Assembly (NCBI GenBank): GCA_020847395.1
Contig: JADLCD010000110.1
Span: forward strand, 1-64,000
Direction: 5' to 3'
From: Chitinophagaceae bacterium
GTDB lineage: Bacteria; Bacteroidota; Bacteroidia; Chitinophagales; Chitinophagaceae
Length of the DNA stretch: 64,000 nucleotides
How positions within the stretch are numbered: position 1 is the stretch's first letter; each line of letters begins with the position of its first letter. The position numbers were made by a program, and so were the translations under genes. Of this stretch, positions 17,881 through 26,778 are shown one piece after another. Under the pieces are notes generated by a model. It was not told the DNA's origin. It made no database searches and was given only the letters and a program-made list of their open reading frames with translations.

Positions 17881-18237
17881 TTATTGGTTGAAGTTGCCGG
17901 AGTTGATGTTTACTTCATTTTGTGTAAGAGCCTGCACCGCGCCTGCCAACTCGTTCCATGTTGCTTCCAGCTCGGCATAAAATGCTGCACCCTTATCCGT
18001 TAGCGAGAAATACTTACGGGGTGGTCCTCCGGTACTTTCCACCCATCTGTAAGTGAGTAAGTCGGCGTTTTTTAACCTGGTTAGCAGGGGATACAATGTT
18101 CCTTCCAGAATATTAAGGTTGGCTTTTTTCATTTCATCTATTATATCACTCGGGTAGACCTCCCCACGCTTTATAATAGATAAAATACAGAACTCAAGCA
18201 CTCCTTTTCTCATCTGACTCTGCGTGTTCTCGATATT
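17881..18237 (-). CDS. PadR-family transcriptional regulator
   Basis: This 118-residue winged-helix repressor is typical in length for short PadR proteins. The DNA-binding domain spans residues about 5-85 (LEFCILSIIKRGEVYPSDIIDEMKK, EGTLYPLLTRLKNADLL, GGPPRKYFSLTDKG), followed by a dimerisation helix (EATWNELAGAVQALT). The start at 18237 (MNIENTQSQMRKGV) is chosen because it matches the usual family N-terminus; an ATG at 18264 would add nine atypical residues. It heads an operon with the PspC gene 14 bases downstream. A 19-base operator-like palindrome overlaps the -33 box of its own promoter, pointing to autorepression. Confidence 0.93.
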   Translation of the reverse strand, partial: NIENTQSQMRKGVLEFCILSIIKRGEVYPSDIIDEMKKANLNILEGTLYPLLTRLKNADLLTYRWVESTGGPPRKYFSLTDKGAAFYAELEATWNELAGAVQALTQNEVNINSGNFNQ

Positions 18238-18398
18238 CATAATCTTAGGAGATTTTTCCCTCATCCTTCCGGCCGTGAACGATGGGGGCTGTTAACAATT
18301 TTGTTCCATCCTTTCAATCCTGCTTTTAAATCGCCTGCTTATACATTCCATTCTTAAAATTTAACCCGGCTGTTTTTGGATTGATTACTAATCTGACA

Positions 18399-18438
18399 CA
18401 AATCTAAATACTTTTTTAATACTATGCAATACATAGTA
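18399..18438 (-). promoter_or_regulatory. padR-pspC promoter with overlapping palindromic operator
   Basis: On the reverse strand a -33 TTG (18429-18427) is followed after exactly 20 bases by TAGATTTG (18406-18399), a full match to the Bacteroidota promoter. A perfect inverted repeat TACTATG-CAATA-CATAGTA covers 18420-18438 and so lies directly over the -33 box. PadR proteins bind such AT-rich dyads, so autorepression is the natural reading. The leader from this promoter to the padR start is about 155 bases, longer than usual. Confidence 0.75.
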
Positions 18439-18486
18439 CCATTTTTATTTCAGTAGTCGGCAGTAAATAATTATAGGTTTTAAATG

Positions 18487-18509
18487 AAATGCAGTACAGT
18501 ACTGCATTT
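18487..18509. promoter_or_regulatory. Second palindrome in the padR upstream region
   Basis: AAATGCAGTA (18487-18496) and TACTGCATTT (18500-18509) form a perfect 10-bp dyad around CAG. It lies 49 bases from the first palindrome, on the side of the divergent beta-barrel gene. It may be another regulator site. Nothing else is visible in the 493-base gap 18238-18730 apart from the -7 box at 18685. Confidence 0.55.
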
Positions 18510-18684
18510 GACGTGATTCTACGATTGAAAATATTTTTTTACTATAGGATGAATGGATGCAGGAATTGATAAATGGTAACAGCTAAAAGCATGAATGAAC
18601 CTGCGGCCAAGCAATTAACCAGGAAATTTTTCGTTTGTTATTACCAAATGTTAAAATAAAATAAGTCACTTTAATTCAATTACT

Positions 18685-18692
18685 TAGCTTTG
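18685..18692 (+). promoter_or_regulatory. Candidate -7 box for the beta-barrel protein gene
   Basis: TAGCTTTG matches TAnnTTTG exactly and is followed by GCGGCGC, 38 bases before the start at 18731. The -33 region lacks a clear TTG. Confidence 0.5.
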
Positions 18693-18730
18693 CGGCGCAA
18701 AATTATCTGGTATACCTCTAACCATTTTAT

Positions 18731-19546
18731 ATGAAGAAAATAGCAATTTCAGCATGTTTCCTGTTTACCCTTGTTTTTTTTATATCCGGCAGCATACATG
18801 CGCAGGATAAAAAAAAGGCTAAAGGAGAATTATACATTTCATGGGGCTATAATACAGAATGGTACACCAGGAGTAATGTGCATATTAATCAACCCTCGCT
18901 TAATAATGATTATACTTTTAATAATATTAAAGGGCACGACAGGAAGGGTTGGAACAGTCATCTTTTTCAAAAAGAACTTTCCATTCCGCAATACAATTAC
19001 AGGCTTGGTTATTTTTTTAACCCTGAAAAAGGTTGGGGGGTGGAAATTAATTTTGACCACACTAAATTCATTTTTGGTGATGAGCAGGATGTATCGCTCA
19101 CAGGCAAATTAAATGGGCGGCAGGTAGATACTACCATTCGTTTTTCTGAAAGGAATGGCTTCTTTTATTACCTTAATAATGGAGCAAATTTTTTATTGTT
19201 TAATGTGGTGAAACGCTACAGGGTATTTAAAACGCATAATGAAAATTTCAAGCTCGATTTTCTTGGTAAGGCTGGTATAGGCCCTGTAATTCCACATGTG
19301 GAGAATAGTTTTTTTAGCAACAAAAACAAACCCCATTTTCAATTAGGCGGTTGGAATGTTGGATTAGAAGCTACCTTAAAAGCAACCTTTTTTAAATACG
19401 GATTTATTGAATATGCCAACAAGTTAGATTATGCCCGCTACTCCCACCTGAAAATTTATGAGGGTACTGCCAAACATGCCTTTGGTACTTATGAAATGAT
19501 TTTAAATATTGGAGCAAATGTGCCAATAGGGAGGTATAAGGAGTGA
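18731..19546 (+). CDS. Probable outer membrane beta-barrel protein, function unknown
   Basis: This 271-residue exported protein has a signal peptide ending near residue 24 (SIHAQ), then alternating polar/hydrophobic strands rich in Tyr, Phe, Gly and Asn (WGYNTEWYTR, YNYRLGYFFNPEKGWGVEINF, LDFLGKAGIGPVIPHVEN), as in eight- to twelve-stranded outer membrane barrels. I do not recognise a named family. It stands alone, transcribed away from padR-pspC, with its own -7 box. A role in the outer membrane is inferred from composition only. Confidence 0.75.
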   Translation: MKKIAISACFLFTLVFFISGSIHAQDKKKAKGELYISWGYNTEWYTRSNVHINQPSLNNDYTFNNIKGHDRKGWNSHLFQKELSIPQYNYRLGYFFNPEKGWGVEINFDHTKFIFGDEQDVSLTGKLNGRQVDTTIRFSERNGFFYYLNNGANFLLFNVVKRYRVFKTHNENFKLDFLGKAGIGPVIPHVENSFFSNKNKPHFQLGGWNVGLEATLKATFFKYGFIEYANKLDYARYSHLKIYEGTAKHAFGTYEMILNIGANVPIGRYKE

Positions 19547-19725
19547 GGCAATAAGAAGGCAAATTAAGAAGTGCTGATCCTGCTTAATATTGGTCATCTT
19601 CCTTAGCCCAAGGTAGTTTAATTAACAGTATCCAATATCAATCCACTTATCTGCACTATACGCCCGAATGTCTATTTTGCATTGCTTATCATATCTTGCA
19701 CTCACAACGTTTTATCAAATATATT

Positions 19726-20490
19726 ATGCGTATTATATCTTACAATCTCAATGGCATTCGTGCCGCTATTAATAAAGGATTTATTGACTGGTTAAAAACA
19801 GATCCTGCCGACATTATCTGCATCCAGGAAACCAAGGCACAGAAAGAGAATGTTGATCATACGGTTTTTAATAATCTTGGATATCACGATTATTGGTATA
19901 GTGCCCAAAAGAAAGGCTATAGCGGCGTAGCGGTATTCACTAAAATAAAACCCGACAATGTTGTGTATGGCACAGGCCACAAAGTAAGTGATGATGAAGG
20001 AAGAGTGATTCAACTGGATTTTGGGGATACGAGATTGATTAATGCGTATTTTCCCTCCGGCACAAGCGGAGACGAAAGGCAAACATTCAAATACGAATGG
20101 CTCGATGAATTTTTTATTTATCTCGAAAAATTAAGACAGCAATATCCCAATCTTATTTTGTGCGGTGATTATAATATTGCCCATAAAGAAATAGATATTC
20201 ATGATCCGAAAGGCAATAAAAATTCTTCGGGTTTTTTGCCTGATGAAAGAGCATGGATGGACAAATATATTGACAGCAGGTGGATTGATACGTTTCGGGT
20301 ATTTCATGCAGAACCGCATCGTTATAGCTGGTGGAGTCAGCGTTTTCCCAGTGTAAGATTAAATAACAAAGGTTGGAGAATTGATTATATAAGCGTTACA
20401 GAACCTTTACGCAGCAGGCTGGTTGATGCTGAAATATATCCTGACGTTAAGCATAGTGATCATTGCCCTGTATATTTGGAGATAAAGTAG
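19726..20490 (+). CDS. xth: Exodeoxyribonuclease III (AP endonuclease)
   Basis: This 254-residue enzyme of the Xth/ExoA family nicks DNA at abasic sites and degrades 3' ends during base excision repair. The metal-binding and catalytic motifs of the exonuclease-endonuclease-phosphatase fold are present: LNGIRAA (Asn) near the start, QETKAQ (Glu), CGDYNIAHKEIDIHDPKGN (Asp, Asn), GWRIDYI and the terminal SDHCPV (Asp-His pair). The start at 19726 (MRIISYNLNGIR) is the family's normal start; the frame extends ten codons further upstream without conserved residues. It is a single gene with no obvious partners. Confidence 0.96.
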   Translation: MRIISYNLNGIRAAINKGFIDWLKTDPADIICIQETKAQKENVDHTVFNNLGYHDYWYSAQKKGYSGVAVFTKIKPDNVVYGTGHKVSDDEGRVIQLDFGDTRLINAYFPSGTSGDERQTFKYEWLDEFFIYLEKLRQQYPNLILCGDYNIAHKEIDIHDPKGNKNSSGFLPDERAWMDKYIDSRWIDTFRVFHAEPHRYSWWSQRFPSVRLNNKGWRIDYISVTEPLRSRLVDAEIYPDVKHSDHCPVYLEIK

Positions 20491-20602
20491 ATTTATACAA
20501 AAAAGGAGGTTAGATGTTTTTCGGAGCTTTTGAAACTATGATAAGAAGATTTTAATTGCTGAAAAACACAGCAAACCAGCCAATAAAATTAATGCGTTGT
20601 TG

Positions 20603-21355
20603 TTATTTCTTTAATGCTTCCAATACGTCATGCTGCCTGCGCCGGGAAATTTCTACCTGCTGCCCGTTTTTTAATACAATTATATTATCATTTCTTATTT
20701 CTTTAACATACTCCCTGTTTACCAGGTGCGATTTATGTGTTCGTATAAATCCATGATCAGCCAGCATTTCTTCAAATTCCTTGATCGTTTTTGAAACCAT
20801 CATATTTGTTCCGTCAACCAAATGAAACTGGGTGTAATTATTAATGCCGGTGCAATGTATAATTTCGGTGGGAGACGCGATTCTTAATCCCGATGAAGAA
20901 GGTAAAGCGAGTTTTAGTTGCTTTTGCTCTTTGTTGTTGAGGTTATTGATGAAATTCAGGTATAATTCTTTTACCTGTTTCTTTTCTTCTCCCTGTTGTA
21001 TATGGCGGTCAACGGCCTGTATCAGTTCCTCTTTATCAACCGGCTTAAGTAAATAATCCAGGGCGCTGAAACGGATAGCCTGTATGGCATATTTGCTATA
21101 GGCAGTTGTAAAAATTACACTAAAATAATGTTTGGGAATTTTGCTCAGCAACTCAAACCCGTTCATGAATGGCATCTGTATATCAAGAAAAATAATGTCG
21201 GGATAAAAAGAGTAAATAAGCTGTAAGCCTTCGGCAGCGCTTGTAGCTTTTTTTATTGAAGTAATAGAACTGATATTTTGTAACAGGAGATATTCCAGCA
21301 TATCACATGCCATAGCTTCATCATCAATAATCAATGCTTTTAATTCAGGTTTCAT
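20603..21355 (-). CDS. LytTR response regulator
   Basis: This 250-residue response regulator has a receiver domain (residues 1-120; acidic pair DDE at 11-13, phosphoacceptor Asp 58 in IIFLDIQMP, Lys in LLKPVDKEEL) and a LytTR DNA-binding domain (about 145-250; HCTGINNYTQFHL, FIRTHKSHLVNREYV, EISRRRQHDVLEALKK). It overlaps the end of the kinase gene by 11 bases, so the two are translated together. The kinase upstream would phosphorylate it. A near-copy of its last 20 codons survives as a stump at 24608-24667. Confidence 0.95.
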   Translation of the reverse strand: MKPELKALIIDDEAMACDMLEYLLLQNISSITSIKKATSAAEGLQLIYSFYPDIIFLDIQMPFMNGFELLSKIPKHYFSVIFTTAYSKYAIQAIRFSALDYLLKPVDKEELIQAVDRHIQQGEEKKQVKELYLNFINNLNNKEQKQLKLALPSSSGLRIASPTEIIHCTGINNYTQFHLVDGTNMMVSKTIKEFEEMLADHGFIRTHKSHLVNREYVKEIRNDNIIVLKNGQQVEISRRRQHDVLEALKK

Positions 21356-24300
21356 ACAATACAGGAAATTGAATGATCGTAATTGTGCCGCTGATGGAAA
21401 AATTATCTGAACGAATATCTTCTATTGAAAAAAATGTTGGTTTTCCAAATTGCTGTTCCAGCATTTTCAGGCGGTCTTTTACCAATTGTAAACCTTTTGA
21501 TTTTTGCGCAATACCATTCAATCTTTTTTCCTTCATTGCTTTTGCAGCTTCTATGCCAATACCATTATCTTTTATTGTACACTGCAATATGTCATTATTG
21601 ATTCTTTTTAAATAAATGATCAGCCTTCGCTCTCCCTGTTTATGCAATAACCCATGCCATACTGCATTTTCTACCAATGGGTGAAGCAATAATGCCGGTA
21701 CACTCATGTCGTCTTCATCGATACTGTTATCCAGATGTATGTTATAGGAAAAGGTATCTCCAAACCGCATGGCTTCTATCTGCAGATAAAGGTTAAGCAT
21801 TTTGATCTCATCTTTTAAGGCTACAAAATTATTTTCAGATTCATCAAGAATGATCCTGAGCAGTTTTGAAAATTTGGTGAGATATTCAATTCCCTTTTCG
21901 TTTTGCCTGCTGGCAACAAGATGAGCAATGGAATTTAAACTGTTGAAAACAAAATGTGGGTTCATCTGAGATTTCAGCGCTTTTGTTTCCAGTTCAGCAA
22001 TTTGCTTTTTAATCGCGTTTTTTTCATCTTCTTTTTTCCTGATCGATGCTATTCTGCGTGAGGCAATATACCATATCAGTACCGCTGCAGATAGCGTACA
22101 AACGCTGATAAACCACCAGGTAAACCAAAAAGGTTGATTAATAGTAAAAGCTATTGTTATTACAGGGCTGGCATTATCACTGTCAAGCATGGCTTTTACC
22201 TGTAGTATGTATTTGCCAGGCGCCAGCCGCTGAAAGTGAATGTTTTTTTCATTACCGCCATTTGTCCAGCCGGTATCATTTCCTGATAACCTGTAAAAAT
22301 ATTTTACAGCTTGTGGATTATTGAAATGGATGCCTGAAAAATTAAATGAAAGATTGTTTTTATTATAAGGAAATGCGATCGGGGCCTGCGCATTATAGCC
22401 AAAATAAATGCTGTCGCCGGACTGTATACTGTTGAGTACAAGCGTAGGAGCATTTACCGGGCTATCAAAATCCGCGGGGTTAAACCATGCCAGTGCAGAA
22501 GAAGTTACTATCCAGATTGTGTGATCATTTTGGCTAAACAAGGTGGTGTTGTGATAGTTTTTATCAATAAACCCATGCCTGCTATTATAATTCGTTATAA
22601 AATAAGAAGCGTTTTTTTGTCGTATCATTGATATGCCTGAATAGCTTATCGCCCATATATTGTTGTATTTATCGCATAACAATCCTGTATAAATATTTGT
22701 GTTTAATCCTTCCTGTATACCCAGTTTTCTTTTGACCTTCATATTGCCCTGCTCATCAAAAAAACAATGCCATACACCTTCGCCTTTTGTTGCAAGCCAT
22801 ATTTCATCATTATGGTCTTTTTGTATGGAAGTGATGTTAGATCTGAATGTAGTATTATCAGGCCAATACGGTTGAAGAGAATCATTGCTGAAAGTAAATA
22901 GTCCCTGTGCACCTGCAAACCAATATTTATTGCGGCTTCCTTTAACAGCACCTAAAAAAGTAAACCAGTTATCGCCCGGCAAACGGCTATAATAATTTTT
23001 ACAGGTAACAGCATAGTTGAACTTATCTATATTAATTTTTGTAAGCACACCATCTCCGCCGCTCCACATATTTCCATCATCATCTTCCAGCAGAAAACTG
23101 TACCCTTCCAATGGTTGGCCTTCAATGGTTTTTATATGTTGTATGCCGGTGTTTTTTGCGATAACAATACCGTCAACACCGCTAACATACCACATCCATC
23201 CCCTGGAGTCTGTTGCAATTGCTTTTATTTCCGAATGTATGTTTGGTAACTTTTCGCGTAGTTGAATCACACTTCCTTTTAGTTGATATATTTTTCCCTT
23301 ATCGCCGCCAAACAAAATATCGTTATTTTTTGTTTTGCAAATGCTGAAAAATTCAGTGCCTTCGGGCGCCTGTACATTATCATAAATGTGAAATAATTTT
23401 TTTTGCTGAAATATGAGCGTGTGATGCATACCTATCCACAGATTATCTTCCCTGTCAACCATGAGGCGCGATAGCCATTTATTTTCACCACCAGGTATGG
23501 TACTTATGAGTTGAAGTGAATTGCTTGCCGTATCTACCCGGTATATGCCATTGCTGTTCAGATAATATAAATTATTATTTCTGCTGAAAATATTGGCGGA
23601 AATGGGAGCTTTGGCGGAGAATGACGATATCGTGTTTTTATAATAATCATGCAAACCGGTAAGTATACTTGAAAAATAAAGCCTGTTATTTGAGTGGGGT
23701 ATTATAGAAGTGATTTTGTCCACGGGTGAATTCATTTGCCACAAGCGCGATATACTTTTCTGATCAAAGCAATACAATGTGCTGCTTGTGCTGAAATACA
23801 ATTTTCCATTATTTGCAGCGGCAATTTTTTTTACAGATTCTCTGTTGTTGGCAAAAGTTTTCCAGCCTGGTAAAATGTATGCTTCCATATTTATGTTGCC
23901 AGACTGCACGATGTGCGATATAACAGCAGGTGTAATGTACGCGGGCCCATGCGAGGTTGCCAGCCAATAACCCTTGCTGCTGTCAATACACATATCATAT
24001 ACAGCAATATCTTTTTCATGAATAGTTATTTGCTGCAATTTGCCATTGTTATAAAAGCATAATCCCGCATCACTCATAATCCATACAATATGCAGTACGG
24101 TATCACACATTAAAGTAAATGTTTTACCCAATTGCCTGTTGCCGCACGTAAGAAAATTGGTGAAAGTAAGTCCATCATACCGGCTAAGCCCAAAGGAAGT
24201 TCCTATCCATACAAAACCATACTCATCCTGCACAAGTGTTAGTATTTCAGACGATGGCAAACCATCTTTAGCACCAATAATGGTAGTAATGTATTTTTCT

Positions 24301-24410
24301 TTACTGGTTGATAAATGTACAGTATCCCTTTGCCATAAATATTGCTGCGCTTGCCCGCTGCTGCAAAGCAGGCATATAATAAGCGCCGCTATCCATGTGT
24401 TTGCAGGCAT
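21345..24410 (-). CDS. LytS-type sensor histidine kinase with periplasmic two-component propeller
   Basis: This 1021-residue membrane kinase has a signal peptide (to about residue 21, SSGQAQ), then a long periplasmic Reg_prop double-propeller (IIGAKDGLPSSEILTLVQDEYGF with WIGTSFGLSRYDG, and many WxA/WIG repeats), a Y_Y_Y domain (about 680-760; YFYRLSGNDTGWT), one membrane helix near 767, a helical linker, a His_kinase domain (SQMNPHFVFNSLN, His near 816) and an ATPase domain (HPLVENAVWHGL near 915, DNGIGI). This architecture is widespread in Bacteroidota and related to hybrid sensors of polysaccharide loci, but the output is here in a separate LytTR protein. The ligand is unknown. Downstream overlap with the regulator is 11 bases. 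Confidence 0.95.
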   Translation of the reverse strand: MPANTWIAALIICLLCSSGQAQQYLWQRDTVHLSTSKEKYITTIIGAKDGLPSSEILTLVQDEYGFVWIGTSFGLSRYDGLTFTNFLTCGNRQLGKTFTLMCDTVLHIVWIMSDAGLCFYNNGKLQQITIHEKDIAVYDMCIDSSKGYWLATSHGPAYITPAVISHIVQSGNINMEAYILPGWKTFANNRESVKKIAAANNGKLYFSTSSTLYCFDQKSISRLWQMNSPVDKITSIIPHSNNRLYFSSILTGLHDYYKNTISSFSAKAPISANIFSRNNNLYYLNSNGIYRVDTASNSLQLISTIPGGENKWLSRLMVDREDNLWIGMHHTLIFQQKKLFHIYDNVQAPEGTEFFSICKTKNNDILFGGDKGKIYQLKGSVIQLREKLPNIHSEIKAIATDSRGWMWYVSGVDGIVIAKNTGIQHIKTIEGQPLEGYSFLLEDDDGNMWSGGDGVLTKINIDKFNYAVTCKNYYSRLPGDNWFTFLGAVKGSRNKYWFAGAQGLFTFSNDSLQPYWPDNTTFRSNITSIQKDHNDEIWLATKGEGVWHCFFDEQGNMKVKRKLGIQEGLNTNIYTGLLCDKYNNIWAISYSGISMIRQKNASYFITNYNSRHGFIDKNYHNTTLFSQNDHTIWIVTSSALAWFNPADFDSPVNAPTLVLNSIQSGDSIYFGYNAQAPIAFPYNKNNLSFNFSGIHFNNPQAVKYFYRLSGNDTGWTNGGNEKNIHFQRLAPGKYILQVKAMLDSDNASPVITIAFTINQPFWFTWWFISVCTLSAAVLIWYIASRRIASIRKKEDEKNAIKKQIAELETKALKSQMNPHFVFNSLNSIAHLVASRQNEKGIEYLTKFSKLLRIILDESENNFVALKDEIKMLNLYLQIEAMRFGDTFSYNIHLDNSIDEDDMSVPALLLHPLVENAVWHGLLHKQGERRLIIYLKRINNDILQCTIKDNGIGIEAAKAMKEKRLNGIAQKSKGLQLVKDRLKMLEQQFGKPTFFSIEDIRSDNFSISGTITIIQFPVLYET

Positions 24411-24607
24411 AATGATGGTTTACGAACATGTATTTTATTACTGTTGCTTTGAAATCGCCACTAAAGCAACTTTATGTTTACCAAATTAGTACAAATCCGT
24501 AAAAGTCTTGAGTAAGCGTAAAGTTCAATCTGTTTTTTCAGCACTACGTTGGTGGTATAGCAGGCATCCGTAAAAAGCAGGCAGATAAAATAGACACGCC
24601 GGTATGA

Positions 24608-24667
24608 TTGCTTTGATGCTTCCAATGCATTCCGTCTTCGCCGGGCAATTTCCACTTGTTGCTCATT
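24608..24667 (-). pseudogene. Stump of a second LytTR response regulator
   Basis: The reverse-strand frame reads NEQQVEIARRRRNALEASKQ, which aligns residue for residue with the last 20 residues of the intact regulator (GQQVEISRRRQHDVLEALKK, allowing two substitutions per turn). It has no receiver domain or start codon. It begins exactly at the base after the stop codon of the IPT/TIG gene (24668-24670), so it appears to mark a deletion junction. The frame runs on for 49 unrelated residues to 24461. The 257-base gap 24411-24667 holds nothing else recognisable. Confidence 0.7.
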
Positions 24668-25657
24668 TTATTTCAATTCAATGAGCATGCTTATAAAATT
24701 ATATGCTCCCCTGTTTACTGCAAGCCGGTAAGTACCGGGCGGGATATCTTCTGTGGGATTGAGCGGATCGCCCTGTAACTGAAGGAGAACTACTTTTACT
24801 TCTCCGGAGTAGTCTTGGGCAAGTGTAAATGGAAAAGCCCTTTGTGTTACAGTGTTTCTAAATATCCCGTCTGTACCTGGAAGTACGTTCTTCGTCCTTA
24901 CAAATAACTTCAATATATCAAACTTGTCATTGTATTCATACGAGTCAAAAACTATCTCAGTATGTGGAAAAACCCGTAATGAACATGGTAAGCTTGCTGT
25001 TGCTCCTCCTTTATCTTTCACTTCTATTTTTGCGCTGACAGCATAATCAGGTGGCGTGTCTTCAGATCCTCCTATAGCTTGCGTTGAAGGATAGAATCCA
25101 ACCATTTTGGTGTAATAGCTGCTGTCTGTCCGCGCAATATTTACTTTGCCTGTTGCACCTGAATAACTAAAGTAGCAGCTATTGTCATCAGGGTCGCTGT
25201 AGAATCCTGTTCCTTCCAAAAGAATTGAATCACCAGGATAAAATATTCTTTGGTTAGTTGTATAACTCTTGGCATCTATCAGCGAGATTCCTCTCCTGAA
25301 AAACATCTTGTCGGGATGTGTGAATGAATTTCCAAGGGCATTTACTGTTACCGTATTACCTGAATTCCAATCCTGCAATTGCAAAGAGCCCGAAGTATCC
25401 CGGATCACCTTTATTTCTGTTGCCGTAGCAGATACGATAATTCCCGTATAAGCATTATCAAAAAGTATTTTATTACCTGATGCATTCGGATCAAATCCTG
25501 TGCCTGCAATAGTGATGGTTTCCGTTGGGGTAGGTACTTTAGGAGTCCATCCTGTAATGATAAGATTACTGATAGGCGGCAACGGATTATTTTTCTTGCC
25601 ACAACTGATTATGATGACCATGCATATCATTAGTATAACAGCAATATTTTTTAGCAT
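24668..25657 (-). CDS. IPT/TIG-domain lipoprotein
   Basis: This 329-residue exported protein begins with a hydrophobic signal and lipobox IIISC (about Cys 18), followed by KKNNP. The start at 25657 (MLKNIAVIL) is chosen for that signal; an earlier ATG adds 27 unrelated residues. Residues about 30-110 form an IPT/TIG immunoglobulin-like domain (PTETITIAGTGFDPNASGNKILFDN), and a second similar sandwich follows (YPGDSILLEGTGFYSDPDDN). The C-terminal third is beta-rich and unassigned. TIG domains in Bacteroidota lipoproteins often sit at the cell surface and bind glycans. It is followed by the LytTR stump and preceded 22 bases upstream by the Kelch gene stop, so it is probably in one operon with the two lipoproteins above. 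Confidence 0.82.
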   Translation of the reverse strand: MLKNIAVILMICMVIIISCGKKNNPLPPISNLIITGWTPKVPTPTETITIAGTGFDPNASGNKILFDNAYTGIIVSATATEIKVIRDTSGSLQLQDWNSGNTVTVNALGNSFTHPDKMFFRRGISLIDAKSYTTNQRIFYPGDSILLEGTGFYSDPDDNSCYFSYSGATGKVNIARTDSSYYTKMVGFYPSTQAIGGSEDTPPDYAVSAKIEVKDKGGATASLPCSLRVFPHTEIVFDSYEYNDKFDILKLFVRTKNVLPGTDGIFRNTVTQRAFPFTLAQDYSGEVKVVLLQLQGDPLNPTEDIPPGTYRLAVNRGAYNFISMLIELK

Positions 25658-25679
25658 AATCTGTTTTTTTAATAATTTA

Positions 25680-26768
25680 TTATTGGGGTATTGTAAATAT
25701 GTCAGCTGATTTTGAATATGTAAAAGAGCCCGCTTCACCCCCTGCAGTAATTATCTTATTTCCGTTTGACGCCGCCGCTAATGAGTGCCTTGCTTCGGGC
25801 AAATTCAACACAGTCCATGTTCCGGATGATATATCATATACATCAATGGTTTTTGATAAAGTGCCGCCGTTGAGGATACCTCCTGCAAACAGGATCTTAT
25901 TGCCCAGCGCAGTTGCTGTAAGCTTGGTTCTTGCAATACTGAGCTTAGCGGTTGTCCAGGCGCCTGTATTAATATCATATATATCTACTGCATCTGAATA
26001 GCCTGAAGGACCATCACCGCCTGCGAACAATATTTTATTACCTGCGCCCGCAGCAGCCATATAAACCCTGGCTGAACTTAATGTAGCTGTGGCCCAGTTA
26101 CCGGATTGTATATCATATATATCAACCTTGTCAGAGCTTCCGGAAATATCATTTCCGCCACCTGCAAATACAATTTTATTACCAGCCGCTGCACCTGCAA
26201 GCCTGTCTCTTCCTTCACTGAGTTCCGTTGTGCTCCATGTTTTGGTGCTGATATCATAAATATCCGCCACTTTTGATTGCAGGTTTTGAGATCGTCCTCC
26301 TGCAAAAATGATTTTACTGCCTGAACCAGCAGCGGCTAAATCAAATCTTCCCTGGCTTAATTCTCCGGAACTCCACGAATCTGCAGATGCATCATATATA
26401 TCAGCGGTTTTGAAATATTGGTTGCCGGAACCAACACCCCCTGCAAAAATTATTATATTACCTGTTGATGCTGCGGCCAATTGTGCTCTTTGTTTGGTTA
26501 ATGAAGCTGTTGTCCAGCTTTGTGTTGTTGCATCATACATATCAACGGTAGCAGATAAGCCGGAAGTGCCTGAACCTCCGGCGAAAAGTATTTTATTGTT
26601 GGCTGCCGCCGCTGCTAATGAAGAGCGCGCTTCAGATAACTGATCTGTTTTAAGATATGTGATAGCTTCTGCGGGAGTTGGATCAGGGTCAGCGTTGTCT
26701 TTTTTGCAGGCAGATGTGCCAGCTATCAGGATGAATATCGTAATACTAATAGCATAATATTTTTTCAT
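25680..26768 (-). CDS. Seven-repeat Kelch-like propeller lipoprotein
   Basis: This 362-residue protein has a signal peptide with lipobox GTSAC (about Cys 21) and then seven regular repeats of about 46 residues, each with the pattern LSxAR...AAAxGNKILFAGG...VDIYD..TxxW. That count equals one closed seven-bladed beta-propeller. The start at 26768 (MKKYYAISITIF) gives the signal; an upstream ATG adds ten residues. The GG and W positions of Kelch motifs are conserved in nearly all blades, and the last blade ends in IFTIPQ, which may close the ring. It lies 10 bases after the stop of the next lipoprotein gene. The ligand is unknown; surface protein or glycan binding is an inference. Confidence 0.88.
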   Translation of the reverse strand: MKKYYAISITIFILIAGTSACKKDNADPDPTPAEAITYLKTDQLSEARSSLAAAAANNKILFAGGSGTSGLSATVDMYDATTQSWTTASLTKQRAQLAAASTGNIIIFAGGVGSGNQYFKTADIYDASADSWSSGELSQGRFDLAAAGSGSKIIFAGGRSQNLQSKVADIYDISTKTWSTTELSEGRDRLAGAAAGNKIVFAGGGNDISGSSDKVDIYDIQSGNWATATLSSARVYMAAAGAGNKILFAGGDGPSGYSDAVDIYDINTGAWTTAKLSIARTKLTATALGNKILFAGGILNGGTLSKTIDVYDISSGTWTVLNLPEARHSLAAASNGNKIITAGGEAGSFTYSKSADIFTIPQ

Positions 26769-26778
26769 TGTGTTTGTT

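Noticed and set aside
20511-20602. Possible terminator or small RNA between xth and the LytTR gene
   Set aside because: No stable stem with a T-run could be found.
24461-24655. 64-residue reverse frame as a real gene
   Set aside because: Only the first 17 residues resemble a protein (LytTR end); the rest is random and no proper start exists.
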